Shown: positions 43,172 through 51,975 of the stretch, one piece after another
Position numbering within the stretch: position 1 is the first letter of the stretch
Layout of the letters: the number at the start of each line of letters is the position of its first letter
DNA from: Bog-473 sp963807775
GTDB taxonomy: Bacteria; Actinomycetota; Acidimicrobiia; Acidimicrobiales; RAAP-2
Direction: 5' to 3'
Assembly: GCA_963807775.1 (NCBI GenBank)
Contig: CAWECY010000010.1
Location: forward strand, 434,001 to 498,000
DNA length: 64,000 bases
Notes under the pieces: model-generated
What the model saw: only the letters and a program-made list of their open reading frames with translations
Told to the model about the DNA's origin: nothing
Databases searched by the model: none
Program-made: the position numbers and the translations under genes

Positions 43172-44388
43172 CAGGCCGGTGCCCCCTCTGGCCCGGGCGC
43201 GGCGCGCCCGCTCGCCCGCCATGCTTCCTCGGCCCGGCTCGAGACCTCGTGCAGCGGGGCACCCGTCTTGGCCGCCACCAGGGCGACGTCGTCGAATTCG
43301 GGCTTGGCCCGGCCCTCGGTGATCTTCATGCGCACGGTCATGCCATCGAGCACGACTTCGCCCAAGGTGCGTGCCAACGGCCACCGTTCGACTGCCGTCG
43401 CCCGGATACCGAGGGTCCCGGTGGTCCGCTCAACCTCGGCCCTCAGCGCGTCGACGTGGACGGCGTCGGTGAGGACATGGAGGACGTGGCCGGGCCGTCC
43501 CTTCTTCATGGTCACCGGGCTGATCCAGGCGTCGAGGGCGCCCGCGTCGAGCACGGCGGCCACGGCGTAGCCCAGCTGCTCGCCGGTCGCGTCGTCGAGA
43601 TTGGTCTCCAGGACGAGGGCGGCCTGGCCGGGGCCGACGGCACCCGCCTCGTTGCGACGTCCGACGACAACCTGCGTGCAGTTGGGCAGTTCGTCCATCT
43701 CGCCCGCGCCTCCGCCGAAGCCCGAGGACGTGATCGTCATGTCGGGCAGCGGGCCGAACGACGAGCACAGCGTGGACAGCAGCGCGGCTCCTGTTGGCGT
43801 GGTCAACTCGATCTGGACGTCGCGTCCGTAGGTGGGTATGCCGCGGAGCAGACGGACGGTGGCCGGCGCGGGGTTGGGCAGCCACCCGTGGGCGCTGCGC
43901 ACGGTGCCGGTGCCGGTGGCGATGGCGGAGGCGGTCACGACGTCGACACCTAGGACCTCGAGCGCCGCCGCGGTGCCCACGATGTCGACCACGGCGTCGT
44001 GCCCACCGACCTCGTGGAAGTGCACCTGGTCGACCGGCCGCCGGTGCAGCGCGGACTCGACTTCGGCCAGAGCGTGGAACACGGCCAGGGCGCGCTGGGC
44101 CACCCGTGTCGGGAGCGCCGCCTCTTCGATCAACGCCGCGATGGCGCCGTGCGTCCGGACGACCACGTCGTCGCCGCGCACCACGACACGAGTGCAGGCG
44201 ATCCCGCCGCGCAGCCCCTCTTCGACCCGCAGCTCCCAGCCAGGGAGGGCCAGCCGGCCCAAGAGGGTGCGCACCTCGTGGACGTCTGCGCCCGCGTCAA
44301 TCAGGGAGCCCAACGCCATGTCCCCGGCGACGCCGGCGAAGCAGTGGAACCAGGCGACCGTCTCGGTCCCGGTTGGATCGCTCGTCAC
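43171..44388 (-). CDS. larC: Nickel-pincer cofactor cyclometallase LarC
   Basis: LarC inserts nickel into the pincer nucleotide, using CTP. About 405 aa from GTG 44388: AWFHCFAGVAGDMALGSLID at the start, VDQVHFHEVGGHDAVVDIVG (the HFHEVG metal motif), ELTTPTGAALLSTLCSSFG, VLETNLDDATGEQLGYA and KKGRPGHVLHVL. In Lactobacillus LarC is made through a programmed frameshift; here both halves are in one uninterrupted frame. It overlaps larB by four bases and the decarboxylase by three. Confidence 0.9.
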   Translation of the reverse strand: MTSDPTGTETVAWFHCFAGVAGDMALGSLIDAGADVHEVRTLLGRLALPGWELRVEEGLRGGIACTRVVVRGDDVVVRTHGAIAALIEEAALPTRVAQRALAVFHALAEVESALHRRPVDQVHFHEVGGHDAVVDIVGTAAALEVLGVDVVTASAIATGTGTVRSAHGWLPNPAPATVRLLRGIPTYGRDVQIELTTPTGAALLSTLCSSFGPLPDMTITSSGFGGGAGEMDELPNCTQVVVGRRNEAGAVGPGQAALVLETNLDDATGEQLGYAVAAVLDAGALDAWISPVTMKKGRPGHVLHVLTDAVHVDALRAEVERTTGTLGIRATAVERWPLARTLGEVVLDGMTVRMKITEGRAKPEFDDVALVAAKTGAPLHEVSSRAEEAWRASGRAAPGPEGAPA

Positions 44389-45146
44389 GGGAGGAGGCGG
44401 GCGACCGCACATGCGGCGCCGAAGCCGTTGTCGATGCCGACCACGGTGATCCCCGACGCACAGGAGGCGAGCATGGTGAGGAGGGCGGTGACTCCCTCGA
44501 ACGCGGCGCCGTACCCGGTACTCGTCGGCACTGCCACCACGGGCGCCGGTGTCAGCCCGCCCACCACGCTGGCCAGCGCGCCCTCCATTCCGGCGATCAC
44601 CACCACGGCATCGGCCATTGCGATGGTGTCGACCTCGGCCAGGAGCCGGTGCAGACCCGCCACCCCGCAGTCGATCAGCACCGTGGGGTCGAAGCCGAAG
44701 GCGCTGAGCACCGCGACGCATTCGTTGGCGACGGGCAGGTCGGCCGTGCCGGCCGTGACGACGGCGACCGAACCCGACCGGGCCGGTGCCGGACGGAACA
44801 CGACGGTCGAGAAGGTGCCGCTCTCCGACACGACACCTGGTCCGTGTCCGAGCGAGGCGGCGACCGCGGAGGCGGCCTTGACCTGAGGATCCGTCGCCCG
44901 GGTCAAGAGGACAGGCCCGTCGGTCCCCGAGAGCAGCTCTTGGACGACGGCGGCGCAGTGCTCGGGCGTCTTGCCCGGCCCGTAGACCGCCTCGGGCATG
45001 CCTTGGCGCAGGTCGCGGTGATGGTCGACCCGGGCGAAGCCGAGGTCGGAGTAGGGGAGGCGCCGGAGCTGGCGCACCGCCTCGTCGGGCGGGCACCGGC
45101 CTTCGGCCACCGATTCGATGAGCTGGCGCAGCGAAGAAGCGTCCAT
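44385..45146 (-). CDS. larB: Pyridinium-3,5-biscarboxylic acid mononucleotide synthase LarB
   Basis: LarB carboxylates nicotinic acid adenine dinucleotide to start pincer synthesis, with PurE-like chemistry. 253 aa: DLGFARVDHHRDLRQGMPEA, VYGPGKTPEHCAAVV, VAVVTAGTADLPVANECVAV, VIAGMEGALASVVGG and VPTSTGYGAAFEGVTALLTM match the family. ATG 45146 leaves only 23 bases to the pheA start, so both genes probably begin on leaderless or nearly leaderless transcripts from overlapping divergent promoters. With larE at 30 kb this gives the full larBCE set; larA itself is not seen. Confidence 0.9.
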   Translation of the reverse strand: MDASSLRQLIESVAEGRCPPDEAVRQLRRLPYSDLGFARVDHHRDLRQGMPEAVYGPGKTPEHCAAVVQELLSGTDGPVLLTRATDPQVKAASAVAASLGHGPGVVSESGTFSTVVFRPAPARSGSVAVVTAGTADLPVANECVAVLSAFGFDPTVLIDCGVAGLHRLLAEVDTIAMADAVVVIAGMEGALASVVGGLTPAPVVAVPTSTGYGAAFEGVTALLTMLASCASGITVVGIDNGFGAACAVARLLP

Positions 45147-45155
45147 GACCTGCTC

Positions 45156-45161
45156 TATCCT
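45156..45161 (+). promoter_or_regulatory. Putative -10 box of pheA
   Basis: TATCCT lies eight bases before GTG 45170, with no ribosome-binding site, in the 23-bp gap between larB and pheA. Confidence 0.45.
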
Positions 45162-45169
45162 GCCCAACT

Positions 45170-46102
45170 GTGAACCCCCCTGCGACCACGGTCGCCTACT
45201 TCGGGCCACCGGCCACCTTCACCCAGGAGGCCCTGCTGACCCAACGAGACCTGGCCCGGGCCGGCCTGACCCCGCTCAGCTCCATCACGGCCGTTCTGGA
45301 CGCGGTGGCCAACGGGGAGGTCGAGCTGGGTTTCGTGCCCATCGAGAACGCCATCGAGGGCACGGTGAGTGCCACCATCGACGGGCTCATTCACGACGTG
45401 GACCTCCATATCCAGCGCGAGGTCGTGATGGACATCCACCTCCATCTGATGGCCCGGCCCGGTACGGGGCTGAAGGACATCCGCGCTGTCTCCTCCTATC
45501 CGCACGCGCTGGCCCAGTGCCAGAAGTATCTGGCCAAGGCCCTCCCCGACGCCGAGCAGCGGGCAGCCAACTCGACGGCGGACGCCGCCAGGGTGCTCGG
45601 TGAATCCGACTCCCCCGACGGTGCCGCGATCGCGCCCCGCCTGGCCGCCGAGCGCTACGGCCTCGCCATCGTGGCGGAAGACGTCGAGGACCATCCGGAC
45701 AACCAGACCCGCTTCGTTCTGGTGGCCAGGGGCCGGGTGCCGAAGCCCTCCGGTCATGACAAGACCAGCATCGTCTGCTTCCAGCGGGCCGACCATCCGG
45801 GTTCGTTGCACGGGATCCTGGGTCAGTTCGCAGCGCGCAACATCAACTTGACCAAGCTGGAGTCGCGACCGACCAAGCAGGGTCTGGGCGACTACTGCTT
45901 CGTGATCGACCTCTCGGGCCACGTGGGTGACGAGGTGGTGGCCGACTGTTTGCGCGATCTGCACGCCAGCCTGGCCGGGGTGAAGTTCCTTGGCTCGTAT
46001 CCCGCCGCGGGAGAGCACGGCGAGCAGCAGCGACGGCAGGCCGATGCCGCCTGGCAGGCGGCGGACGATTGGTTGCGGGTATTGCGGGACGCTATCGAGT
46101 GA
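45170..46102 (+). CDS. pheA: Prephenate dehydratase
   Basis: Converts prephenate to phenylpyruvate for phenylalanine. 310 aa: VAYFGPPATFTQEALLTQ, ELGFVPIENAIEGTVSATID, SSYPHALAQCQKYL, NSTADAARVLGE and GLAIVAEDVEDHPDNQTRFVLVA are the PDT domain. An ACT domain follows (IVCFQRADHPGSLHGILGQF, TKLESRPTKQGLGDYCFVID) with the GALV and ESRP-like regulatory motifs, so phenylalanine feedback is expected. No chorismate mutase domain. Convergent with, and overlapping by 11 bases, the MFS gene. Confidence 0.93.
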   Translation: MNPPATTVAYFGPPATFTQEALLTQRDLARAGLTPLSSITAVLDAVANGEVELGFVPIENAIEGTVSATIDGLIHDVDLHIQREVVMDIHLHLMARPGTGLKDIRAVSSYPHALAQCQKYLAKALPDAEQRAANSTADAARVLGESDSPDGAAIAPRLAAERYGLAIVAEDVEDHPDNQTRFVLVARGRVPKPSGHDKTSIVCFQRADHPGSLHGILGQFAARNINLTKLESRPTKQGLGDYCFVIDLSGHVGDEVVADCLRDLHASLAGVKFLGSYPAAGEHGEQQRRQADAAWQAADDWLRVLRDAIE

Positions 46103-47507
46103 CCGGCACCTCGGGGGCGCGTGTGAGCGTCCCGGGCAGGCGCCGGACTACGAACAGAGCGACGACCGCGGCGACGGCTGCCACACCGAAGGCGACCACC
46201 ACGCCGTCGGCGATGGGGCCCGAGCTACGCGCCACGGCCGCCACGGCTGCTCCGCCCGCACCCACGCCCAATGCGGTGCCCAGCACGTCCGCCAAGTTGA
46301 GCGACGCCGAGGCCCATCCTTCCCGTCCGGCGGGGGTCCCGCGCAACATCATGAGCGAAATCGGCGCATAGCTGAGCCCCATACCCAGTCCGGCGGCGGA
46401 CCAGGCGACATAGGCCTCCCAGAGCGGGACGCCCGGCCGCAGCTGCCAGGCCATGCCCGCCGTCCCGGCCAAGATGAGGCAGAGCCCGGACCGGATGAGC
46501 CGCGCTCCTTCCCATCGGTCATTCAGGCGGGCCTGGATCCACGATCCCGCCGTCCAGGCCAAGGTCGACGCGGTAACGACCCCGCCGGCCGCAATGGTGC
46601 TGTGATGGCGAACGGTCGTAATGGTAAGCGTCACGTACGCGTCGGCGCCGAAGAACGCGAAAGTGAGCAGGCCGCGGCTCAGGATGGTCGCCGGCAGCCC
46701 GCGTGCCGCGTGGAGGGTGCCCGGGGGAAGGAGCCGGCGCAGCGCCGCTATTCCAACGACAATGCCCGCCACCGCCAGCATGACTGCCAGGATGACGTTG
46801 CGCGCACCCAGGGCCCCGAGCACCAGCGCCGCACCCGCCGCAGTGCGGATGGCGTCGGCCACCCGATGCTCGTCGCCGGGCTTGACGTCGGGCCGCCCGA
46901 GGCGCAGCAGAGCCGGCAGAGCCATCGGCCCGGCCAACGCCACCAGCGGGATGAGCCCGAGGAAGACCCAGCGCCACCCGAAGAGGTGGGTCACCGCAGC
47001 AGCCAGTCCCGGGCCGACGATGCCCGGCACCACCCACGCCGTTGACAGCACTGCCATCATGCGGGCGCGATGAACATCGGGCAGGCTGCGGCCGATGGCC
47101 ACGTACGCCACCGCCGGCACAGCTCCTGCCCCCAATCCCTGGAGAAACCGGCCCACGACGAGCACCCACATGAAGGGCGCCAGCCCGGCTACCACCAGCC
47201 CGGCGGCGAACAGCACCAGGCCGGCGGCGTAGGGACGGGCCGGTCCGTGACGGTCGGCGTCGCGCCCGGCCACCACGATGCCGACCAGACTGGCCAGCAT
47301 GAAGGTCGAGAAGACCCAGCCGTACAGGGCGAGACCATGGAGGTCGTGGGCCACGACCGGCATCACCGTCACCACGGCCAGCGCCTCCGATGCGATGAAG
47401 GTGATGGTGAGCACCAATCCCAGCGTCAGGGAGCGGCGGTGCGGCGCCCACAGCCCGTCGCCCTGAAGACCCCGTCCCACGTCGGGGAGACTACGGGGAA
47501 GGACCAC
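46092..47507 (-). CDS. MFS transporter
   Basis: About 471 aa with 12-14 predicted membrane segments. SLTLGLVLTITFIASEALAV, TVMPVVAHDLHGLALYGWVF, AGRDADRHGPARPYAAGLVL (motif A region), VVGRFLQGLGAGAVPAVAYV, and ARMMAVLSTAWVVPGIVGPG (motif C). Probably a drug or metabolite exporter of the DHA2/EmrB-like kind. The exact start is unclear: a GTG near 47480 (VGRGLQGDGLWAPHRR) is also possible. Divergent from the amidohydrolase operon. Confidence 0.82.
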   Translation of the reverse strand: MVLPRSLPDVGRGLQGDGLWAPHRRSLTLGLVLTITFIASEALAVVTVMPVVAHDLHGLALYGWVFSTFMLASLVGIVVAGRDADRHGPARPYAAGLVLFAAGLVVAGLAPFMWVLVVGRFLQGLGAGAVPAVAYVAIGRSLPDVHRARMMAVLSTAWVVPGIVGPGLAAAVTHLFGWRWVFLGLIPLVALAGPMALPALLRLGRPDVKPGDEHRVADAIRTAAGAALVLGALGARNVILAVMLAVAGIVVGIAALRRLLPPGTLHAARGLPATILSRGLLTFAFFGADAYVTLTITTVRHHSTIAAGGVVTASTLAWTAGSWIQARLNDRWEGARLIRSGLCLILAGTAGMAWQLRPGVPLWEAYVAWSAAGLGMGLSYAPISLMMLRGTPAGREGWASASLNLADVLGTALGVGAGGAAVAAVARSSGPIADGVVVAFGVAAVAAVVALFVVRRLPGTLTRAPEVPVTR

Positions 47508-47531
47508 TGGTACTCTGCGCCGGGAGGGCCC

Positions 47532-48680
47532 GTGGCGCTACAGATCATCGACGTCGACCAGCACCTCTTCGAATCGAGGACAACCTGGTCCGATTACATC
47601 GAGCCGGCGCACAGGGACGACGCGCTCGTGATCTCGGACGACGAGGCGGGTTGGCCCTGGCTGACGTGGCGCGGCCGGCAGCTGACGCCGCTCGAGGTGC
47701 CGATTCCCGAGCGCTCGTCGCTCATCGGTGACGACCGGCTTCGGCGGATGCGCGGTGAGCGTGCTTCGGCCTCGTTCGACGAGTTGGTGCCCGACTCGTA
47801 CCGACTGGCAGCGGCGCGGCTGGCCTCGCTCGACGAGTTCGGGTTGGATGCCGCCGTCCTTTTCCCAAATTACGGGCTGCTCTGGGAGCAGCGGCTCGCC
47901 TCGGATCGCGAGGCGCAGCGGGCCAACGCGCGGGCGTACAACCGCTTCACCGCCGACGTGTGCGGAGACGGGCGGGGTCGCCTGTTCGGCGTGGCGCACG
48001 TCCTGCTGCACGACCCGGCATGGGCGGTCGAAGAGATCCGGCGCGTGCGGTCCCAGGGGATCCGGCTGGCCATGGTCGCGCCGGCACCCGTCGACGGGAA
48101 GCCACTCTCGCACCGCGACTTCGATCCGGTTTGGGCGGCCTTCTCCGACGAGGGCGTTTCACCTGTCTTTCATGTATCGGAGTTCGAGAGCCCCCTGCAC
48201 CCGGCATGGCGAGGCGGCGAGCCCGAGGAAGGCGAGCGATTGTTCGATTCGATCTTCCTTTACTTGGCTCCCGCCGTCGCCTTGGCCGACCTGATCCTCA
48301 ACGGCGTGTTGGAGCGATTCCCTGCCATGCGGGTGGGAGTGGTCGAGCTCACTGCCAGCTGGGTGCCGCACTTCCTCTTGCACATCGACGGCGCGTCGGA
48401 CTTCTACGCGCTGCGCCATGGAGAGCCCTACCGCGCGCTGGGGGGCCGGCCGTCGCAGTACTTCCTGCGGCAGGTGCGGGTGGCTGCCCTGCCCTATGAG
48501 TTGCCGAACCGCCTCGTTCCCAAGGTGGGCGACGACACCTACATGATCGGGAGCGACTGGCCACACGCCGAGGGGGTGGCCGACCCCATGGCCGCGGCCG
48601 AGCGCGCCGTCACCGGGTTGACCGACGCGGCACGGACGAAGATCCTGGGGGCCAACGCGGCATGGCTCCTCCACCTATGA
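47532..48680 (+). CDS. Amidohydrolase family 2 (metal-dependent TIM-barrel) protein
   Basis: 382 aa from GTG 47532. IIDVDQHLFESRTTWSDYIE has D-x-H in place of the usual H-x-H; GLDAAVLFPNYGLLWEQRLA, ERFPAMRVGVVELTASWVPH and YMIGSDWPHAEGVADP are the barrel motifs of ACMSD-like decarboxylases/hydrolases. Such proteins often break down aromatic or heterocyclic compounds. Its stop overlaps the ATG of a VOC gene, and a second VOC gene follows, so the three likely form a small catabolic operon. Confidence 0.82.
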   Translation: MALQIIDVDQHLFESRTTWSDYIEPAHRDDALVISDDEAGWPWLTWRGRQLTPLEVPIPERSSLIGDDRLRRMRGERASASFDELVPDSYRLAAARLASLDEFGLDAAVLFPNYGLLWEQRLASDREAQRANARAYNRFTADVCGDGRGRLFGVAHVLLHDPAWAVEEIRRVRSQGIRLAMVAPAPVDGKPLSHRDFDPVWAAFSDEGVSPVFHVSEFESPLHPAWRGGEPEEGERLFDSIFLYLAPAVALADLILNGVLERFPAMRVGVVELTASWVPHFLLHIDGASDFYALRHGEPYRALGGRPSQYFLRQVRVAALPYELPNRLVPKVGDDTYMIGSDWPHAEGVADPMAAAERAVTGLTDAARTKILGANAAWLLHL

Positions 48681-49171
48681 GTATCGACCTCGAATCCCGG
48701 GCGGCTGAACGAGAACGCCTGCGCCACGCCTATCTCCGGCAACCGCCCGCCCGACCAGCGTCGGTGGCCCGCGGAGTGCATCACCTGGCGCTGCTGTGCT
48801 CGGACGTCGAGCGGACGATCCGCTTCTATCAGGAGTTGCTCGGGTTCCCGCTGGTGGAGCTGTTCGAGAACCGCGATTACAAGGGGTCCACGCACCTGTT
48901 CTTCGATCTGGGCCATGACAACACGCTGGCCTTCTTCGACTTCCCGGGTCTCGATCTCGGCCCCTACGCGGAAGTGCTGGGCGGGTTCCACCACCTCGCC
49001 ATCTCAGTGGACCGAATGCAGTGGGACGCGGCGAGAGCACGACTCGAAGAGGCGGGCGTCACCACCCAAATCGAGAGCGAGATCTCCCTCTACTTCTCGG
49101 ACCCCGACGGTGTGCGGCTTGAGCTCATCGCGGAGGACCTCGGTTCGCTCTACGGCACGCCGCTGCACTGA
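48677..49171 (+). CDS. VOC-family (glyoxalase/dioxygenase fold) protein 1
   Basis: 164 aa: ARGVHHLALLCSDVERTIRFY, QELLGFPLVELFENRDYKGS, FFDLGHDNTLAFFDFPG and GGFHHLAISVDRMQWDAA, ISLYFSDPDGVRLELIAEDL. The His (HHL), Glu (RLELI) and second His (HHLAI) positions make a metal site likely. Ring-cleaving dioxygenase or lyase activity is possible. ATG 48677 overlaps the amidohydrolase stop. Confidence 0.82.
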   Translation: MSIDLESRAAERERLRHAYLRQPPARPASVARGVHHLALLCSDVERTIRFYQELLGFPLVELFENRDYKGSTHLFFDLGHDNTLAFFDFPGLDLGPYAEVLGGFHHLAISVDRMQWDAARARLEEAGVTTQIESEISLYFSDPDGVRLELIAEDLGSLYGTPLH

Positions 49172-49575
49172 TGGCCGTCACCGGCCTGGCCAACCTGGCC
49201 GTGAAGGTGCGCGACGAGGACCTCGAGTCGGCCTGCGCCTGGTACCAGGGAGCCGGGGCCACCGTGACCGAACCCGTGGCGTGGGAGAACGGGCGACGGG
49301 CCGATGTGCAGCTCGGTGCGCTGGCGCTGACACTGTTCACCCAGGCCATCTATGAGGACGCGTGCACGCTCCCAGCCGAGGGCTTTTTGCACCCGGCCCT
49401 CTTTGTCGACGATCTCGATGCGGAGCTGGCACGCCACAAAGTGTTGTGGGGCCCGCGGGTCGTCATCGGTTCGTTCGGCACGCGCCGGATCGCCTTCGTC
49501 GAGGCCCCTGGTGGGATCCGGCTCGAGTTCATGGAGCAGGTAGAGCCGCCGGCGCCATTGTCGCCGTCAGCCTGA
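49171..49575 (+). CDS. VOC-family protein 2
   Basis: 134 aa, starts at ATG 49171 sharing one base with the previous stop. TGLANLAVKVRDEDLESACAW, FLHPALFVDDLDAELARHK and IAFVEAPGGIRLEFMEQV. The first metal His of the VOC motif is not obvious (NLAV rather than HxxL), so it may be a structural partner or act without that ligand. Its last codons run into a remnant of an ABC permease, so the natural C-terminus might have been altered. Confidence 0.72.
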   Translation: MAVTGLANLAVKVRDEDLESACAWYQGAGATVTEPVAWENGRRADVQLGALALTLFTQAIYEDACTLPAEGFLHPALFVDDLDAELARHKVLWGPRVVIGSFGTRRIAFVEAPGGIRLEFMEQVEPPAPLSPSA

Positions 49576-49735
49576 CGCTCGTCGCCTCGGTCCGACGCCG
49601 CCGGCGCGATGAGGCCATGTTCAAGACCCTTGGCTTCATACGCCGCCAGCTGGCCGCCACGGTCACCTGGTCAGGCCACCGTGGCAGTTGGCATCGGGAC
49701 CGTCGTGGGTATCCCACTCGCGATGCGCCCGGGCG
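49553..49735 (+). pseudogene. Truncated FtsX/MacB-type ABC permease remnant
   Basis: Reading AGAIVAVSLTLVASVRRRRR then DEAMFKTLGFIRRQLAATVTW gives the cytoplasmic loop and helix junction of FtsX-like permeases (ASVRRRRRDLAxLKTLGF in the family). After an apparent extra base near 49672 it continues as QATVAVGIGTVVGIPLAMRP. Both the first membrane parts and the end of the gene are missing, and no ATPase is next to it, so this is a scar of an older deletion or rearrangement. The 80 bases to the MFS gene contain nothing I recognise. Confidence 0.6.
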
Positions 49736-49815
49736 GCCAAGACGTTCGAGGTTGGACCCGCGAGACAAGATCGAGCACGGCATCACCCTCTTGGACATCC
49801 ACACCGACCGGGCCG

Positions 49816-51342
49816 TCAGGACGTCTCGAGCACTTCGTCGAGCTCGAGACGGACCATGCCCTCATCCGGCGCGGCCGCGGCCAGGGTGGTCTTGCGCAGC
49901 GAGGGCACGGTGGCCAGCGCGACGACGGCCGTGGCCACCAGCAGGCCGGTGGCGACGCCGAACGCCAGTGTGTACCCGTCGGTCAGTGCGGCAGCGGTGT
50001 GGGCGGAACTCGGCACACCGCCTGAGAGGACGGAAGTGGTTTTGGTCGCGGCCAGCGTGGCCAAGATGGCCAAGCCCAAGGCTGCGCCGACCGTACGCGA
50101 GGTGTTGAGGAGGCCCGAGGCGAGTCCCGCCCGCTCGCGCTGGACCCCCGCCGTGCCGGCTACGGCGATCGGCGTGACGGTCAGACCCATGCCAAGGCCG
50201 ATGAGCACGTAGGGGCCGAGGAGGTCGGCGATGAAGGTGGAACTCGGCGTGATCTGCGTCAACCAGCCGACGCCGGCCGCGGCCACCAGCGAGCCGATCA
50301 AGATGAGCGGCCGCGGGCCGAATCGCGGCACCAGCCGGGACGTCACCTGTGCGCCCGCAGCGATGAGGAGCGTCTGTGGGAGGAACGCCAGTCCGGCGCG
50401 CAGCGGGCTGTATCCGAGCACGTGCTGCATGTAGAGCGTCTCGAAGTACCACGATCCGAAGAGGGCGCCGAACATCAGCAGCATGACGGCGTTGCCCCCC
50501 GCGACGTTGCGGGAGCGGAAGATATCGAGCGGCACCAACGGTGCCTTCGACACCCGGGCCTGGAGGTAGAGGAAGACTCCGATTAGGACCACGCCAAGTG
50601 CCAGGGGCACGAGGACCTGCGCCGAGCCCCAGGAGTAGGTCTCGGTCCGGACGATGCCGAACACGATCGCCACGAGGCCGGCGGTGACCGTGATCGCGCC
50701 GCCCAGGTCGAGGTGCCGGTGCTCCAGGTCAGCCCGCGACTCGGGGACGTAGCGCAGCGCGGCCAACAGCGCCACAGCCCCGATGGGCACGTTCACGAAG
50801 AGGATCCACCGCCAGCTGAGGAACTCGGTCAGGATCCCTCCGAAAAGCGCGCCGGCCGAGGCGCCCGCGGAGGACACGGCGCTCCAGGCGCCGAGCGCCT
50901 TGGCCCGGGCCGGCCCTTCGGCGAAGCTCGCCGTCAGGATGGTCAGCGTCGCGGGCGCGAGGATGGCGGCGCCCAGACCCTGCACGGCCCGGGCTCCGAC
51001 CAGCCAGGCCTGGTTCTGGGCCAGCCCGCCGAGAAGGCTCGATGCCGTGAACACCGTGAGGCCGATGAGGAACACCTTGCGGCGGCCGAACAGGTCAGCC
51101 GCCCGCCCGCCCAGCAGGAGGAAACCAGCAAAGGTCAATGTGTAGGCGTTCACGATCCACTGCAGGCCGGTGGTGCTGAAGCGCAGGTCGTGCTGGATGG
51201 AGGGCAGGGCCACGTTCACGATTGACGCGTCGAGCACGACCATGAACTGGCCAACGAGGACGATGCTGAGCACCAGCCACGCCGGTGCGGTCTTCCCGGG
51301 TGCGACCTCAACGAGGTCGGCGCGATTGGAATCGCTGCTCAT
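49816..51342 (-). CDS. MFS drug efflux transporter, DHA2 (14-TMS) family
   Basis: 508 aa from ATG 51342, behind AAGGAGA. WLVLSIVLVGQFMVVLDASI (motif D1), VNVALPSIQHDLRFSTTGLQ, LLGGRAADLFGRRKVFLIGL (motif A), GARAVQGLGAAILAPATLTI and SSAGASAGALFGGILTEFLS (motif C) mark the EmrB/QacA family. Intact, 14 helices expected. The likely role is export of hydrophobic cationic or acidic compounds. Confidence 0.9.
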   Translation of the reverse strand: MSSDSNRADLVEVAPGKTAPAWLVLSIVLVGQFMVVLDASIVNVALPSIQHDLRFSTTGLQWIVNAYTLTFAGFLLLGGRAADLFGRRKVFLIGLTVFTASSLLGGLAQNQAWLVGARAVQGLGAAILAPATLTILTASFAEGPARAKALGAWSAVSSAGASAGALFGGILTEFLSWRWILFVNVPIGAVALLAALRYVPESRADLEHRHLDLGGAITVTAGLVAIVFGIVRTETYSWGSAQVLVPLALGVVLIGVFLYLQARVSKAPLVPLDIFRSRNVAGGNAVMLLMFGALFGSWYFETLYMQHVLGYSPLRAGLAFLPQTLLIAAGAQVTSRLVPRFGPRPLILIGSLVAAAGVGWLTQITPSSTFIADLLGPYVLIGLGMGLTVTPIAVAGTAGVQRERAGLASGLLNTSRTVGAALGLAILATLAATKTTSVLSGGVPSSAHTAAALTDGYTLAFGVATGLLVATAVVALATVPSLRKTTLAAAAPDEGMVRLELDEVLETS

Positions 51343-51523
51343 GGATCTCCTTCTCACCGGGCGTGCGCACACCCGCCCCCCGCCTACGAGGCCCAACCCA
51401 CCACGGTGGGCGGGTATTCCCACCCTAGGGATCGGCCGGTCGTGCTTCTGGCGGGAATCGGACCTCGATCTGCCCGGTCGCTCACCAGCGGTCTACCGCT
51501 CACCTGTGACAGTCTCTGCCGGC

Positions 51524-51975
51524 ATGTCCGATGCATCGCCGGTCGAGCTGGTCAGGTCGACCGAGCTCTTCGCTGGCGCACCTTGTGCCGACGCAGCGGT
51601 GGTGCGAGACGGCCGGCTCCTCGTCTTCACAGCGGGCGCGTGTCCGATTGAGTCTCGGGCCTCACCTCCAACGTCGGTGGTGTCGCTGGCCAAGCGGAGC
51701 AAAGCATGGAGAACCTGGTCCACGCCCTGGCTGCGGCCGGTGCAAGTCTGCACGATGTGGTGAAGACGACGGTGTACGTGGCGAGCGGGGACCGTTCCGA
51801 CCTTGTGGAGGCGTGGAACGTCGTGCGACGCCGGTTCGGCGACCACGATCCGCCCGGTACCCTGCTCGGGGTTCGCGTCCTGGGCTATCCGGAGCAGCTG
51901 GTGGAGATCGAGGCGATCGCTGCGTTGGCCGACCCGCACGGGCAACGAGTGATCGGAACAGGAGTGGAGCGGTGA
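51524..51975 (+). CDS. RidA/YjgF-family protein (one frame break)
   Basis: RidA proteins hydrolyse reactive enamines/imines from PLP enzymes. ELVRSTELFAGAPCADAAVV, RDGRLLVFTAGACPIES, then after one apparently missing base near 51657 GLTSNVGGVAGQAEQSMENL, VHALAAAGASLHDVVKTTVY and LLGVRVLGYPEQLVEIEAIA. The conserved Arg of active RidA (usually in R-x-x-V) is less clear: ...GVRVLGYPEQLVEIE has it shifted, so it may be a YjgF-like subgroup. Corrected length 150 aa. Confidence 0.75.
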
